Source: Saprospiraceae bacterium
GTDB lineage: Bacteria > Bacteroidota > Bacteroidia > Chitinophagales > Saprospiraceae
Length of the DNA stretch: 64,000 nucleotides
Direction: 5' to 3'
NCBI GenBank assembly: GCA_028280415.1
Contig: JANQLV010000027.1
Coordinates: forward strand, 1-64,000
In this document: positions 36,040-43,458 of the stretch, in pieces
Layout of the letters: every line of letters begins with the position of its first letter
Numbering within the stretch: the first letter of the stretch is position 1
Position numbers and translations under genes: made by a program
The notes under the pieces: model-generated
What the model was told of the DNA's origin: nothing
The model's input: the letters and a program-made list of their open reading frames with translations, nothing else
Databases searched by the model: none

Positions 36040-36128
36040 ACAGGAGCTATAACTGGATCAATGATGTAATGTGTCTTAAGGTAAGGTAGGTGTTGCATCA
36101 TTTGATGTGAAATCCAGATAGCTCCTGT
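36040..36128. terminator. Long nested hairpin between convergent genes
   Basis: Outer arms ACAGGAGCTAT-aa-CTGGAT (36040-36058) and ATCCAG-ATAGCTCCTGT (36112-36128) pair over 17 bp. Inside, AATGATG (36060-36066) and CATCATT (36096-36102) form a second 7-bp stem. It ends 4 bp before the stop of the universal stress protein and follows gntP by about 90 bp. There is no T-run; it could end both transcripts or stabilise their 3' ends. Confidence 0.55.
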
Positions 36129-36132
36129 CTAA

Positions 36133-36939
36133 CTAGTCGTGTAATACTAACAATGGTACTTTACTATGAAAAACTTCTTTGTTTGTTATACTTTTATGAA
36201 AAATTCGGTCTACAAAATTTCTATGTCTTCTAACCAAGGTCAATAAACCAATGTCTTCCTCTTCTACAAAATCCCTTATAGATTTTCCAGCGTTCTTATC
36301 ACTGCCATAGTGAATGTATTTGCTATATTCTAAATCCTTCAAAAACTCATATATCGAAGGATCAATATCTTTTTCCTCATTTTGCGAATTGGCGTGAAAC
36401 AAAATGGTTTGGGAAGCAAATGCCTTTGATAATTTTATAAAAGGTTGTAAAATGGATTCCGAACCGAGCGCCTGATTATCTATGGCCAGAGCAATTTTGT
36501 CCAGCTTCCTGGTCTGGCCATCTGCCGGTACAACCAGCGTAGGCACATCTATCTGCCGAATAACTCCCTGGGTATTGGTTCCTAAAAGAATCTCGCGCAG
36601 TCCACTCGCACCTTTGGTTCCCATCACAATTAAATCCGCATCACTTACCTGAGTGTAAATATGGATCGTAGAGACAACCTCCCCTTTCAAAGCCAATGCA
36701 CGTATACTGGCAGGCTTTTTTATAAGCCCGGAAACTTCCTCAATCATCTTGTTCAGCCTGTTTCCTTCGGCTTTTTTCAATAAATTATCTACATCCGTAT
36801 AAATCCCGGTAGATGTTAGCGTATTCACACAATTGATCAGGTGAATTTTGCTTCCAAACTCATTCGCAATTCTAATTGCAAATATCAATGCATCTTTGGC
36901 GTTCTCTGAAAAATCAGTTGGGACAATAATATTTTTCAT
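36133..36939 (-). CDS. Universal stress protein, tandem UspA domains
   Basis: A 268-residue protein of two UspA-type alpha/beta domains. The first (1-140) begins MKNIIVPTDFSENAKDAL and has the ATP-loop motif GTKGASGLREILLGTNTQ and VDVPTLVVPA-type end. The second (about 150-268) keeps the fold start KIALAIDNQ but the nucleotide loop is degenerate (SLLTLVRRHRNF). Such tandem proteins respond to energy or redox stress. It is downstream of a small membrane protein gene (15 bp), and both share the promoter at 37229-37255. Confidence 0.9.
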   Translation of the reverse strand: MKNIIVPTDFSENAKDALIFAIRIANEFGSKIHLINCVNTLTSTGIYTDVDNLLKKAEGNRLNKMIEEVSGLIKKPASIRALALKGEVVSTIHIYTQVSDADLIVMGTKGASGLREILLGTNTQGVIRQIDVPTLVVPADGQTRKLDKIALAIDNQALGSESILQPFIKLSKAFASQTILFHANSQNEEKDIDPSIYEFLKDLEYSKYIHYGSDKNAGKSIRDFVEEEDIGLLTLVRRHRNFVDRIFHKSITNKEVFHSKVPLLVLHD

Positions 36940-36954
36940 TAAACGAAGATGAAA

Positions 36955-37194
36955 TTAGCTGACCTTTTTGTCAGATCTTTGTCCACTTGGGATTTTAACC
37001 AATTTAGCTCTTTTAGCTTTATCTGTTTCTTTAACAATAGCAATACCTAGAATTGCACTTAAAAATAAGGGGAATCCCAAGAAAGTAATTGCCCATATTT
37101 GAGTCAATACACCTGCAATTACAGCAAACATCATCAGGAAATATCTTAGTAATAGTGTTTCCCATTTTAAACTCAAGAATTTGATCGTCATCAT
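36955..37194 (-). CDS. Small two-helix membrane protein
   Basis: A 79-residue protein with two transmembrane segments (about 14-32 and 36-52) and a Lys/Arg-rich cytoplasmic tail (KETDKAKRAKLVKIPSGQRSDKK). No family recognised. It is upstream of the universal stress protein gene with 15 bp between, so it is co-transcribed with it. Confidence 0.7.
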   Translation of the reverse strand: MMTIKFLSLKWETLLLRYFLMMFAVIAGVLTQIWAITFLGFPLFLSAILGIAIVKETDKAKRAKLVKIPSGQRSDKKVS

Positions 37195-37585
37195 TCTAAT
37201 TTTTTGTTAAATAATTAATATTACTATCCAAAGGTAAGTGAGCTTAACCCTTCAAGGAATGATGGCAATCAATGCCTAAAATGATCCTTATCACTATCGA
37301 CAATTTATACAGAAGGAAGACTAAAACAAGCTTATCAGAATAAGAATACAAATGAGTACCAACCAAATTAATTTCAGCGAAATTTCGCCTTACGATATTT
37401 TAAATGGCATTATTCGATAAAAACCAAATTTTTTATTGATTTAATTGTAAAAATATTGTTATAGTGCAAAATTAAATTTTGATTTTATTTTTTAACAAAT
37501 TTCGTCTTGGATAACCTGAATTAATCCCTATATTGTCGCCGTTATCCATGTACATGTCGATTAGAACACCTTAAATCTTATCAAC
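37195..37585. other. Intergenic region before the GG-leader peptide gene
   Basis: 391 bp, strongly AT-rich. It holds the minus-strand promoter at 37229-37255, a perfect 12-bp palindrome GCGAAATTTCGC at 37377-37388, and a weak plus-strand promoter candidate (TTG at 37506, TATATTG at 37530) before the small peptide gene. A 22-codon frame at 37351-37419 is not supported. Confidence 0.5.
37229..37255 (-). promoter_or_regulatory. Promoter of small membrane protein / USP operon
   Basis: On the minus strand TTG (37255-37253), 16 bp spacer, and TACCTTTG (37236-37229) match the Bacteroidota -33 and -7 boxes. RNA would start near 37222, giving a leader of about 28 bases before the ATG at 37194. Confidence 0.55.
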
Positions 37586-37711
37586 ATGAAGAAAAAACAG
37601 CTTATCACACTTGAAAATTTTAAACGTCGTTTGAAGATCAAGAAAACTGTAATTTCGATTAAACAAACTAACAAAATTAAAGGGGGATTTGCAGAAAACA
37701 GTCTTGCTTAG
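37586..37711 (+). CDS. Tiny GG-leader peptide, RiPP precursor-like
   Basis: A 41-residue basic peptide: MKKKQLITLENFKRRLKIKK, then TVISIKQTNKIKGGFAENSLA. The N-terminal 34 residues look like leaders of Bacteroidota natural-product precursors (class I lanthipeptide or GG-type), with a Leu/Lys-rich helix and IKGG at the end. The part after Gly-Gly (FAENSLA) is only seven residues and has one Ser and no Cys, so it is either a truncated precursor or a linear peptide. No modifying enzyme or peptidase-ABC transporter is in the window. It has a good terminator right after it, which supports its being a real transcription unit. Confidence 0.55.
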   Translation: MKKKQLITLENFKRRLKIKKTVISIKQTNKIKGGFAENSLA

Positions 37712-37734
37712 GCTAATTGAGAATGAAAAAACTA

Positions 37735-37772
37735 AAAAGAGGGCTCGATGATTTGTTATCAAGCCCTTTTTC
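37735..37772. terminator. Bidirectional intrinsic terminator
   Basis: GGGCTCGATGA and TTATCAAGCCC form a stem (one mismatch, one wobble) with A-run before and five T after (37767-37771), so it works on both strands. It separates the small peptide gene from the convergent symporter gene. Confidence 0.8.
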
Positions 37773-37775
37773 ATT

Positions 37776-39257
37776 TCACATATCCATCACTTCAGCCACA
37801 TCGGGATCTAAGTCTGGCTTGGGAGTCGATAAGGAAACTACAAAAAAGACTATCAGAGAAATCGTTAAAGATAAGGCTCCTACATCAATATTATAGGGAA
37901 TCTTAATTCCAAAAAGTTTTACATAAAGATTAACGGCCAGGCTGGATAGAATTGCAGCATTAGCGGCCAAAGCAGTAGCTCTTTTCCAGTTGAAACCAAA
38001 AGTAACAACAGGCACAATCGCTGCTGCAAATGTTCCCCAGCCAAAGGCTCCAAGTATGGCAACAAGATCTCCACTATAGAGGGCAAAAAGGGCAGATAAA
38101 ATGGTAAGCAGTACGGTGGTCAGTCTGGCCCAGAACAATTCATTCGCAATTTTTAAGGAAAATACTTTCGGAATATCATGCATAACGGCAGCAGTTCCAA
38201 TATTCAGAAAAGCATCAGCGGTAGACATAATTGCAGCAAATAATCCGGCAAAAACAATTCCGGCTAATACCGGATGTGCATAATGTTGTAGAAATTGAGC
38301 GGCTGCAGAATCAGCTGTAGCCAATTCAGGATGCTGCCCACTCAAAACCAGGGCGCGCATGATCAGCCCGATACTAATCCATAGCAAGGCTGAAAATAAG
38401 TAGCCAATAATTGATACTGGTAATATTTTTCGGGCATCTCCCGGTTTTTTATACATCATCATCTTGGTAATGATATGCGGCTGCCCCGAACCTCCAAGCC
38501 CAAACATAAAAAACCAGGAAAGACAACCAACCATTCCCAAAGTCCCCCAGGGACCAATTGCCTCGGGATCATCTGCCTGAATCGTTTTCGAAATTCCCGT
38601 GAATCCTCCATCATAGCTATACATAACTGTAAAAAAAATCAAAACAGCAGCAATGACCATCACTGCCCCCTGAATCAAATCCGTATAAACAGAAGCGATA
38701 ATTCCTCCTGTAACACTATAAAAAACCAAAATTCCACAAGAGATAAACACACAGGCCTCAAGACTGATATTACTCATAGCATCCGTAGCCGCCAGTATGT
38801 CCTTTAGCACGACGGACATTGCCAATACCTGTGTTGCCAGATAACCAATCACTCCAAATAAGATGGCTATTGCAATTAGAAAAGGAGTGGATCGAGTACC
38901 ATAGCGCAAGCCCACTACATCGGGAAGCGAGACAGCGTTACCAAGCTCTGATAATAAGCGCAGGCGCTTGCCCAGAGCAAAAAATGAAATATTGAACCCC
39001 ATAATGATACATACAAACATCCAGACCGAACTCATTCCCATTTTATAAACCAGCCCCGGTCCTCCCACAAAGCCAAATCCACTAAGCGTCGTTGAAAAAA
39101 CGGCAAAGGCCGTCACCATAATCCCCAAATCCCTTCCCGCCATAAAAAAATCATGGGCGGATTTTGTACGTCGCAAAGCCCAGATTCCCACCGCAATACA
39201 AAGCAGCATATACAGCCCTACACAGGTCAGGATAATCGTGTTTCGTTGTTCGTCCAT
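37776..39257 (-). CDS. Sodium:solute symporter (SSS family)
   Basis: A 493-residue membrane protein with about 13 transmembrane helices, in the LeuT-like SSS family. Motifs include FFMAGRDLGIMVTAFAVFSTTLSGFGFVGGPGLVY, VGLRYGTRSTPF, and ADAFLNIGTAAVMHD, which fits the sodium-site region. It could import a sugar, amino acid or organic acid. A four-helix protein gene sits 3 bp upstream, in the same operon. The gene converges with the small peptide gene across a bidirectional terminator. Confidence 0.92.
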   Translation of the reverse strand: MDEQRNTIILTCVGLYMLLCIAVGIWALRRTKSAHDFFMAGRDLGIMVTAFAVFSTTLSGFGFVGGPGLVYKMGMSSVWMFVCIIMGFNISFFALGKRLRLLSELGNAVSLPDVVGLRYGTRSTPFLIAIAILFGVIGYLATQVLAMSVVLKDILAATDAMSNISLEACVFISCGILVFYSVTGGIIASVYTDLIQGAVMVIAAVLIFFTVMYSYDGGFTGISKTIQADDPEAIGPWGTLGMVGCLSWFFMFGLGGSGQPHIITKMMMYKKPGDARKILPVSIIGYLFSALLWISIGLIMRALVLSGQHPELATADSAAAQFLQHYAHPVLAGIVFAGLFAAIMSTADAFLNIGTAAVMHDIPKVFSLKIANELFWARLTTVLLTILSALFALYSGDLVAILGAFGWGTFAAAIVPVVTFGFNWKRATALAANAAILSSLAVNLYVKLFGIKIPYNIDVGALSLTISLIVFFVVSLSTPKPDLDPDVAEVMDM

Positions 39258-39260
39258 CTT

Positions 39261-39791
39261 TTATTTTTCCGTTTCGTTTTGTACTCGTTTTTCAACTATC
39301 TCCCGAAAACGTTGCTCATCTGCATCCGTCAACACCCAACTTTTGAATTTAAAAATGTATATCAGGGAAAGCATTAAAGGCACAGTTCCCAAACCATAAA
39401 GCATTATGGCAGTGGGAACAGGAAGTCCACCGAAAAACTCAGGACGGGGTTCAAGCACATATTTCCAATAACTAAAAGTAAGCAGGGAAAAAACGAGCAG
39501 GTAAGCCAATATCCCGCTAATCAGCCAAACCTTGATGCCCTTTAGTTTTTCTTTTCTCTGCGCACCGAAGCCCACTGCAAAACCAAATATACCAATAATG
39601 CCCAGGCCAAAAAGATATGCTAAAAACTTCGTATCAAGGTACAAGGCCACACCCTCTCCTCCTTTCGTCATCGTTTGAAAATCCGGATGAATTACTCCAG
39701 TTACACTTTCCGGTACATTAGCCAGGAGCAATAAGATAATTACAAAGGCAAAAGCACACAAGAGTAATAAGAACCAATGACTAATTTTCAT
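39261..39791 (-). CDS. Four-helix membrane protein, symporter partner
   Basis: A 176-residue protein with four transmembrane helices at about 5-25, 55-78, 88-108 and 128-148, and a charged C-terminal tail (DADEQRFREIVEKRVQNETEK). No family recognised. With only 3 bp between its stop and the symporter start, it is translationally coupled and may be an accessory subunit. Its start is 20 bp from the heptanucleotide array. Confidence 0.75.
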   Translation of the reverse strand: MKISHWFLLLLCAFAFVIILLLLANVPESVTGVIHPDFQTMTKGGEGVALYLDTKFLAYLFGLGIIGIFGFAVGFGAQRKEKLKGIKVWLISGILAYLLVFSLLTFSYWKYVLEPRPEFFGGLPVPTAIMLYGLGTVPLMLSLIYIFKFKSWVLTDADEQRFREIVEKRVQNETEK

Positions 39792-39810
39792 ACAATTCGT
39801 TTTTCATTCC

Positions 39811-39866
39811 CGAGTATCGAGTATCGAGTATCGAGTATCGAGTATCGAGTATCGAGTATCGAGTAT
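39811..39866. repeat. Eight perfect tandem copies of CGAGTAT
   Basis: Exactly 8 copies of the heptamer CGAGTAT, placed in the 126-bp gap between two divergent start codons (39791 minus, 39918 plus). Such short perfect tandem repeats change copy number by slippage, so the spacing of the two promoters could vary between cells. It has no spacer sequences and is not a CRISPR array. Confidence 0.95.
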
Positions 39867-39917
39867 TCAAGATAATTTCTTAAATTTCATTAAATTTTAG
39901 CAAAGCAAAAAATTAGT

Positions 39918-40904
39918 ATGAAGAAAAGGTATATCATTCCGATACTTCTGATTCTGGTATATCTGCTTGGTCCTCGTGCCAGTTACGAAAAGTTCGACGG
40001 TCAACTCAGTACACTGGAAATTCCGCTGATTCAACTGGATCAGTTTATTGCCGAAAAAGAGGCGAAAGTAGTTAACCTGAAGCCAGATAATCAATCCCGA
40101 ATAATCTGGGCAGATTCTATTCGACAGACAGAATACGCAGTGGTCTATCTGCATGGTTTTTCCGCAAGCCCTCAGGAAGGAAATCCGGTACACCGGGAAT
40201 TCGCCCGGCGATACGGAGCCAATTTGTACATTCCCAGACTGGCTGGTCATGGTATTCAAGACAGAGATGCATTTGAGGAATTAAGCCCCAAAGCGCTTAT
40301 CGATTCTGCTAAAGAAGCCATTGCCATTGGTCGTTTGCTGGGTAAGAAAATCATTCTGATGTCTTGCTCTACCGGTTCTACGCTGGCACTTTATCTGGCT
40401 GCTGAAAACCCGGAGGCTTTCCATAGCCTGTTGATGTATTCTCCGAATATTGATTTGTACAGTTCCTCCACAGAATTAATGACCATGCCCTGGGGACAAC
40501 AATTGACCAGGCTCCTGGTCGGGGAACATCGTACCATAGAATCTTTTGTTGGTACTCCAATGGAAAAATACTGGACGACCACCTACAGCACAAAAGGATT
40601 AATCTGCTTGAAGTATTTAATTGAACACACGATGACCGAAGCCAATTTAAAGAAGATAAAACTTCCTTATTTTCTGGCTTATTATTATAAAAATGAAGAG
40701 CAATTTGATGATGTAGTTTCCATTGAGGAAATGAAATGGTTCCATAAAATATCCGCAACCCCGGCTGATCAAAAAAAGTTAATCGCATTTCAGGAAGTGG
40801 ACAGTCATGTTATGATTTCCGATTTACAAAGTAAGGATTTGGACACTGTTCGAAAAGAGACTTTTGCTTTTGCGGAAGAGACGCTGGGCCTAGAAGCAAA
40901 GTAG
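39918..40904 (+). CDS. Membrane-anchored alpha/beta hydrolase
   Basis: A 328-residue hydrolase with an N-terminal hydrophobic anchor (about 5-18). It has YAVVYLHGFSASPQ (oxyanion strand), IPRLAGHGIQDRD, and a nucleophile elbow S149-C150-S151-T152-G153 in place of the usual Gly-x-Ser-x-Gly; the catalytic Ser is Ser151. A likely His is in EVDSHVMI. Similar to esterase/carboxylesterase-type proteins; substrate unknown. Confidence 0.88.
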   Translation: MKKRYIIPILLILVYLLGPRASYEKFDGQLSTLEIPLIQLDQFIAEKEAKVVNLKPDNQSRIIWADSIRQTEYAVVYLHGFSASPQEGNPVHREFARRYGANLYIPRLAGHGIQDRDAFEELSPKALIDSAKEAIAIGRLLGKKIILMSCSTGSTLALYLAAENPEAFHSLLMYSPNIDLYSSSTELMTMPWGQQLTRLLVGEHRTIESFVGTPMEKYWTTTYSTKGLICLKYLIEHTMTEANLKKIKLPYFLAYYYKNEEQFDDVVSIEEMKWFHKISATPADQKKLIAFQEVDSHVMISDLQSKDLDTVRKETFAFAEETLGLEAK

Positions 40905-40946
40905 AGATAATTTAGAATAATCAGAAGAGGCTATAGTAGCTAAAAA

Positions 40947-41000
40947 GGCATAAGGTTTTGGGCCTTTGACTTTTATACCATACCCAAAACCTCATACCTG
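40947..41000. repeat. Heptad-phased palindromic element, second copy of the type at 15943
   Basis: GG or GA at 40947, 40954, 40961 and 40968 (7 bp apart), then CC at 40983, 40990 and 40997, also 7 bp apart; arms AAGGTTTTGGG and CCCAAAACCT are inverted copies. It fills the gap between the stops of the convergent hydrolase and dipeptidyl peptidase genes, so it may end both transcripts. Confidence 0.6.
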
Positions 41001-41010
41001 AACTTAATCC

Positions 41011-43050
41011 CTAGTTATAATCCGGTAGAAAAGAAAATTTTTCTGCGTAATACAACATTTGCTTTGTAAAATCATCCGGATAAGTCACTTTGATGTCTGT
41101 AATTTCTCCATTGGCATCTTTTTCTGGAACTAATTCCGGATTGATGAATCCAAGATAGGCCGGGATATTTAGTTTTGCCGTCCTGTCCAGTACTTCCTTG
41201 TGTAAAACCTGATCTACTTTTACGCCGTAGTTCTCTACCAAAGCTTTTCCCGCTTCGTAATCTCCCTGCGACTTTATCCTTTGTAATTCATTGAGCAATT
41301 GTCCAAATAGTCCTCTTAATTTATCATAATCATTGATATTGAAATAGGTTTTACCATCGCGAACTACTTTTTCGACCACATTATCAGCCTGGCCTTTTTC
41401 ATAAACCCAGGCAGAAATCAACTGCCGGTTTCGCATATGAGATTCTTCAATGTCTTTACCTAATTCGATACGACGTAATTGCTTCATCAGGCCATTACTG
41501 ATGTAACCATCATATTCTGCTTTAGCCGCATCCAGCGAAGGAAGCACCCCTAATTCCACAATCTTTGGATCCATGATAAAATACAGTGCTACGATATCCG
41601 CTCTGGCTTCTTCCAAAGTAGAAGCATAACTTTTCAGCGTCTGTTTAGGGGTTCCAACTCCTTCTTCCAGTTTCCCCGAGGCATGACCAATCACCTCATG
41701 TAAGGCAGTACCCAGTTTATCCGCTTTTGCTCCGTACTTCTCTGTTCGTTCAATTTCCTCTTCATCGTGCGCAAATTCCTTGAGCATCCCCGGTCCGGAA
41801 GCATTATCATAAGCTGCAATAATATTTCCAAGGCTAACTGACTTCGAACCGTGCTTTGCTCTGATCCAGTTTGCATTAGGAAGGTTAACTCCGATAGGAG
41901 TAGCAGGTGATGCATCTCCGGCTTCCCCGGCAACCGCTACTACTTTATAGCTTACCCCTACTACATTTTCTTTTTTATGCTTATCATCAATCGTTGAATT
42001 ATCTTCAAACCACTGAGCATTATCTGCCAGTACCTTCATCTGAGCGGAAGCTTCGAAATCGGTAATTTCCACTATATTTTCATAAGAACCCTTGTAACCT
42101 TTAGGATCATTATATACTTCAACAAATCCGTTAATATAATCGATATCACCTTCGGTAGCCTGTACCCAGGCGATATTATAATCATCCCATTTTTTCAGAT
42201 CACCCGTTTGATAATATTCGATAAGTATTTTCAAAGCATTTCCCTGCGCTTCATTTTCGGCAACCGTAACTGCTTTTTCCAACCATTTAATAATCTCCTT
42301 AATCGCCGAACCGTACATTCCATTTGCCGAATAAACTTTTTCTTTTAATTTACCATCTTCTCCTCGTACAACTTTAGAATTAAGTCCTGTAGAAATGGGC
42401 TCATCCGAAGTATCCGCAATAGAAGCATAATAGGCATCCACTTCTGCTTCAGTAATATCCGGATCATAAAAATTAACGGCCGAACCTTTTACCAGCCCTT
42501 TGCCCGGATCGAGATTCACCTTTTTATTATCTACGACCGGATCAAATATCACTTCAATGACCTCATCCGGCAAACTGGTATTACTCTCTTTTAATAAAGA
42601 AAGTAAATAATCCTGTGAAAAACGGGGGACAAATTTATCCATAGAATAATGGTGATGAATACCATTTGCAAACCAAACGCGTTTGGCATAGATCATCAAT
42701 CCATTCCAGTCTTTAGAGTTGCGATCGCCCTTATAATTTTTAATAATTTCTTCCAGCGCTCTGCGAATCGTCAAATTATGCCGGTAATTCTGATCATAAA
42801 TGATATCCCGCCCGGCTAAACCAGCCTGGCTAAGGTAATAAACCAGTTTTTTCTGTTGTAAATTCAATTTTTCAAAACCCGGAACCTGATAGCGTAATAT
42901 TCCTATATCAGTAAAAGACTCCGTTTGCCATACGAAATCCTCTCCCGGAATATTTTGCTCTTCGTTTTTTGCCTCAGCAGGGCTATCCGACGGCTTGCTA
43001 CAAGCGACCAATACCAGGGCAAGTATAAAGCAATAAAAATAAACTCTCAT
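41011..43050 (-). CDS. Dipeptidyl peptidase III-like metallopeptidase (M49), lipoprotein
   Basis: A 679-residue zinc peptidase. The lipobox LVLVAC gives lipidation at Cys17. The M49 zinc motif HEVIGH is at 451-456 (His451 and His456 as ligands) and the second motif, EEARAD at 480-485, supplies the Glu. DPP III removes dipeptides from oligopeptide N-termini. The family usually has HELLGH in Bacteroidota; HEVIGH is a conservative variant. It is anchored to a membrane on the outer side. The gene is transcribed toward the hydrolase and appears to be alone. Confidence 0.92.
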   Translation of the reverse strand: MRVYFYCFILALVLVACSKPSDSPAEAKNEEQNIPGEDFVWQTESFTDIGILRYQVPGFEKLNLQQKKLVYYLSQAGLAGRDIIYDQNYRHNLTIRRALEEIIKNYKGDRNSKDWNGLMIYAKRVWFANGIHHHYSMDKFVPRFSQDYLLSLLKESNTSLPDEVIEVIFDPVVDNKKVNLDPGKGLVKGSAVNFYDPDITEAEVDAYYASIADTSDEPISTGLNSKVVRGEDGKLKEKVYSANGMYGSAIKEIIKWLEKAVTVAENEAQGNALKILIEYYQTGDLKKWDDYNIAWVQATEGDIDYINGFVEVYNDPKGYKGSYENIVEITDFEASAQMKVLADNAQWFEDNSTIDDKHKKENVVGVSYKVVAVAGEAGDASPATPIGVNLPNANWIRAKHGSKSVSLGNIIAAYDNASGPGMLKEFAHDEEEIERTEKYGAKADKLGTALHEVIGHASGKLEEGVGTPKQTLKSYASTLEEARADIVALYFIMDPKIVELGVLPSLDAAKAEYDGYISNGLMKQLRRIELGKDIEESHMRNRQLISAWVYEKGQADNVVEKVVRDGKTYFNINDYDKLRGLFGQLLNELQRIKSQGDYEAGKALVENYGVKVDQVLHKEVLDRTAKLNIPAYLGFINPELVPEKDANGEITDIKVTYPDDFTKQMLYYAEKFSFLPDYN

Positions 43051-43458
43051 TGTATTTTTTTTATGAAGTGATTAAACGATTATAATTCACCTCTATGTTT
43101 AAAAATGAGCTTAAAATTAGTCAATTGTCCGAAATTCGGTATCATAAACGAACACAAAATCCTTTGTTTTCAGTTTGCTTTAAAAGTGAAAGCGCTCCAT
43201 TTTTTCCATCAAAACCTTCATTTTAAGGCAATTACCAATTGCTATGGATACACTGAAATTAAATGCCGGATTCAAAAAATCTAAATTCCAAAAAAATCAA
43301 ATATTCAAGCCTGTTTCAGTCCCCATATTCCTTTACCAATTATTAGCATAGATTTTTTTAACATCAATACAGCTTGGCTAAAAAAGCCGAATCGTTCCAC
43401 CCAATAACTCTAGCGAAAATTCGTTATTTTTGTATTTTACCCTTCCAAAAATATAGAG
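43051..43458. other. Divergent intergenic region before acyl-CoA dehydrogenase
   Basis: 408 bp, AT-rich. It holds the acyl-CoA dehydrogenase -7 box at 43425-43432 and a small GGCT/AGCC stem at 43376-43388. A 59-codon open frame on the plus strand (43105-43284) has no family signature and is left out. Confidence 0.5.
43425..43432 (+). promoter_or_regulatory. -7 box for acyl-CoA dehydrogenase gene
   Basis: TATTTTTG fits TAnnTTTG; RNA would start about 20 bases before the ATG at 43459. No -33 TTG at proper spacing was found. Confidence 0.4.

Noticed and set aside
39811-39866. Possible CRISPR array
   Set aside because: The units are only 7 bp and directly joined with no spacers; no cas genes are near.
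43105-43284. A 59-codon plus-strand open frame in the gap before the acyl-CoA dehydrogenase
   Set aside because: No recognisable motif or ribosome site, unusual composition (many Cys/His/Phe), and no close neighbour to support it.
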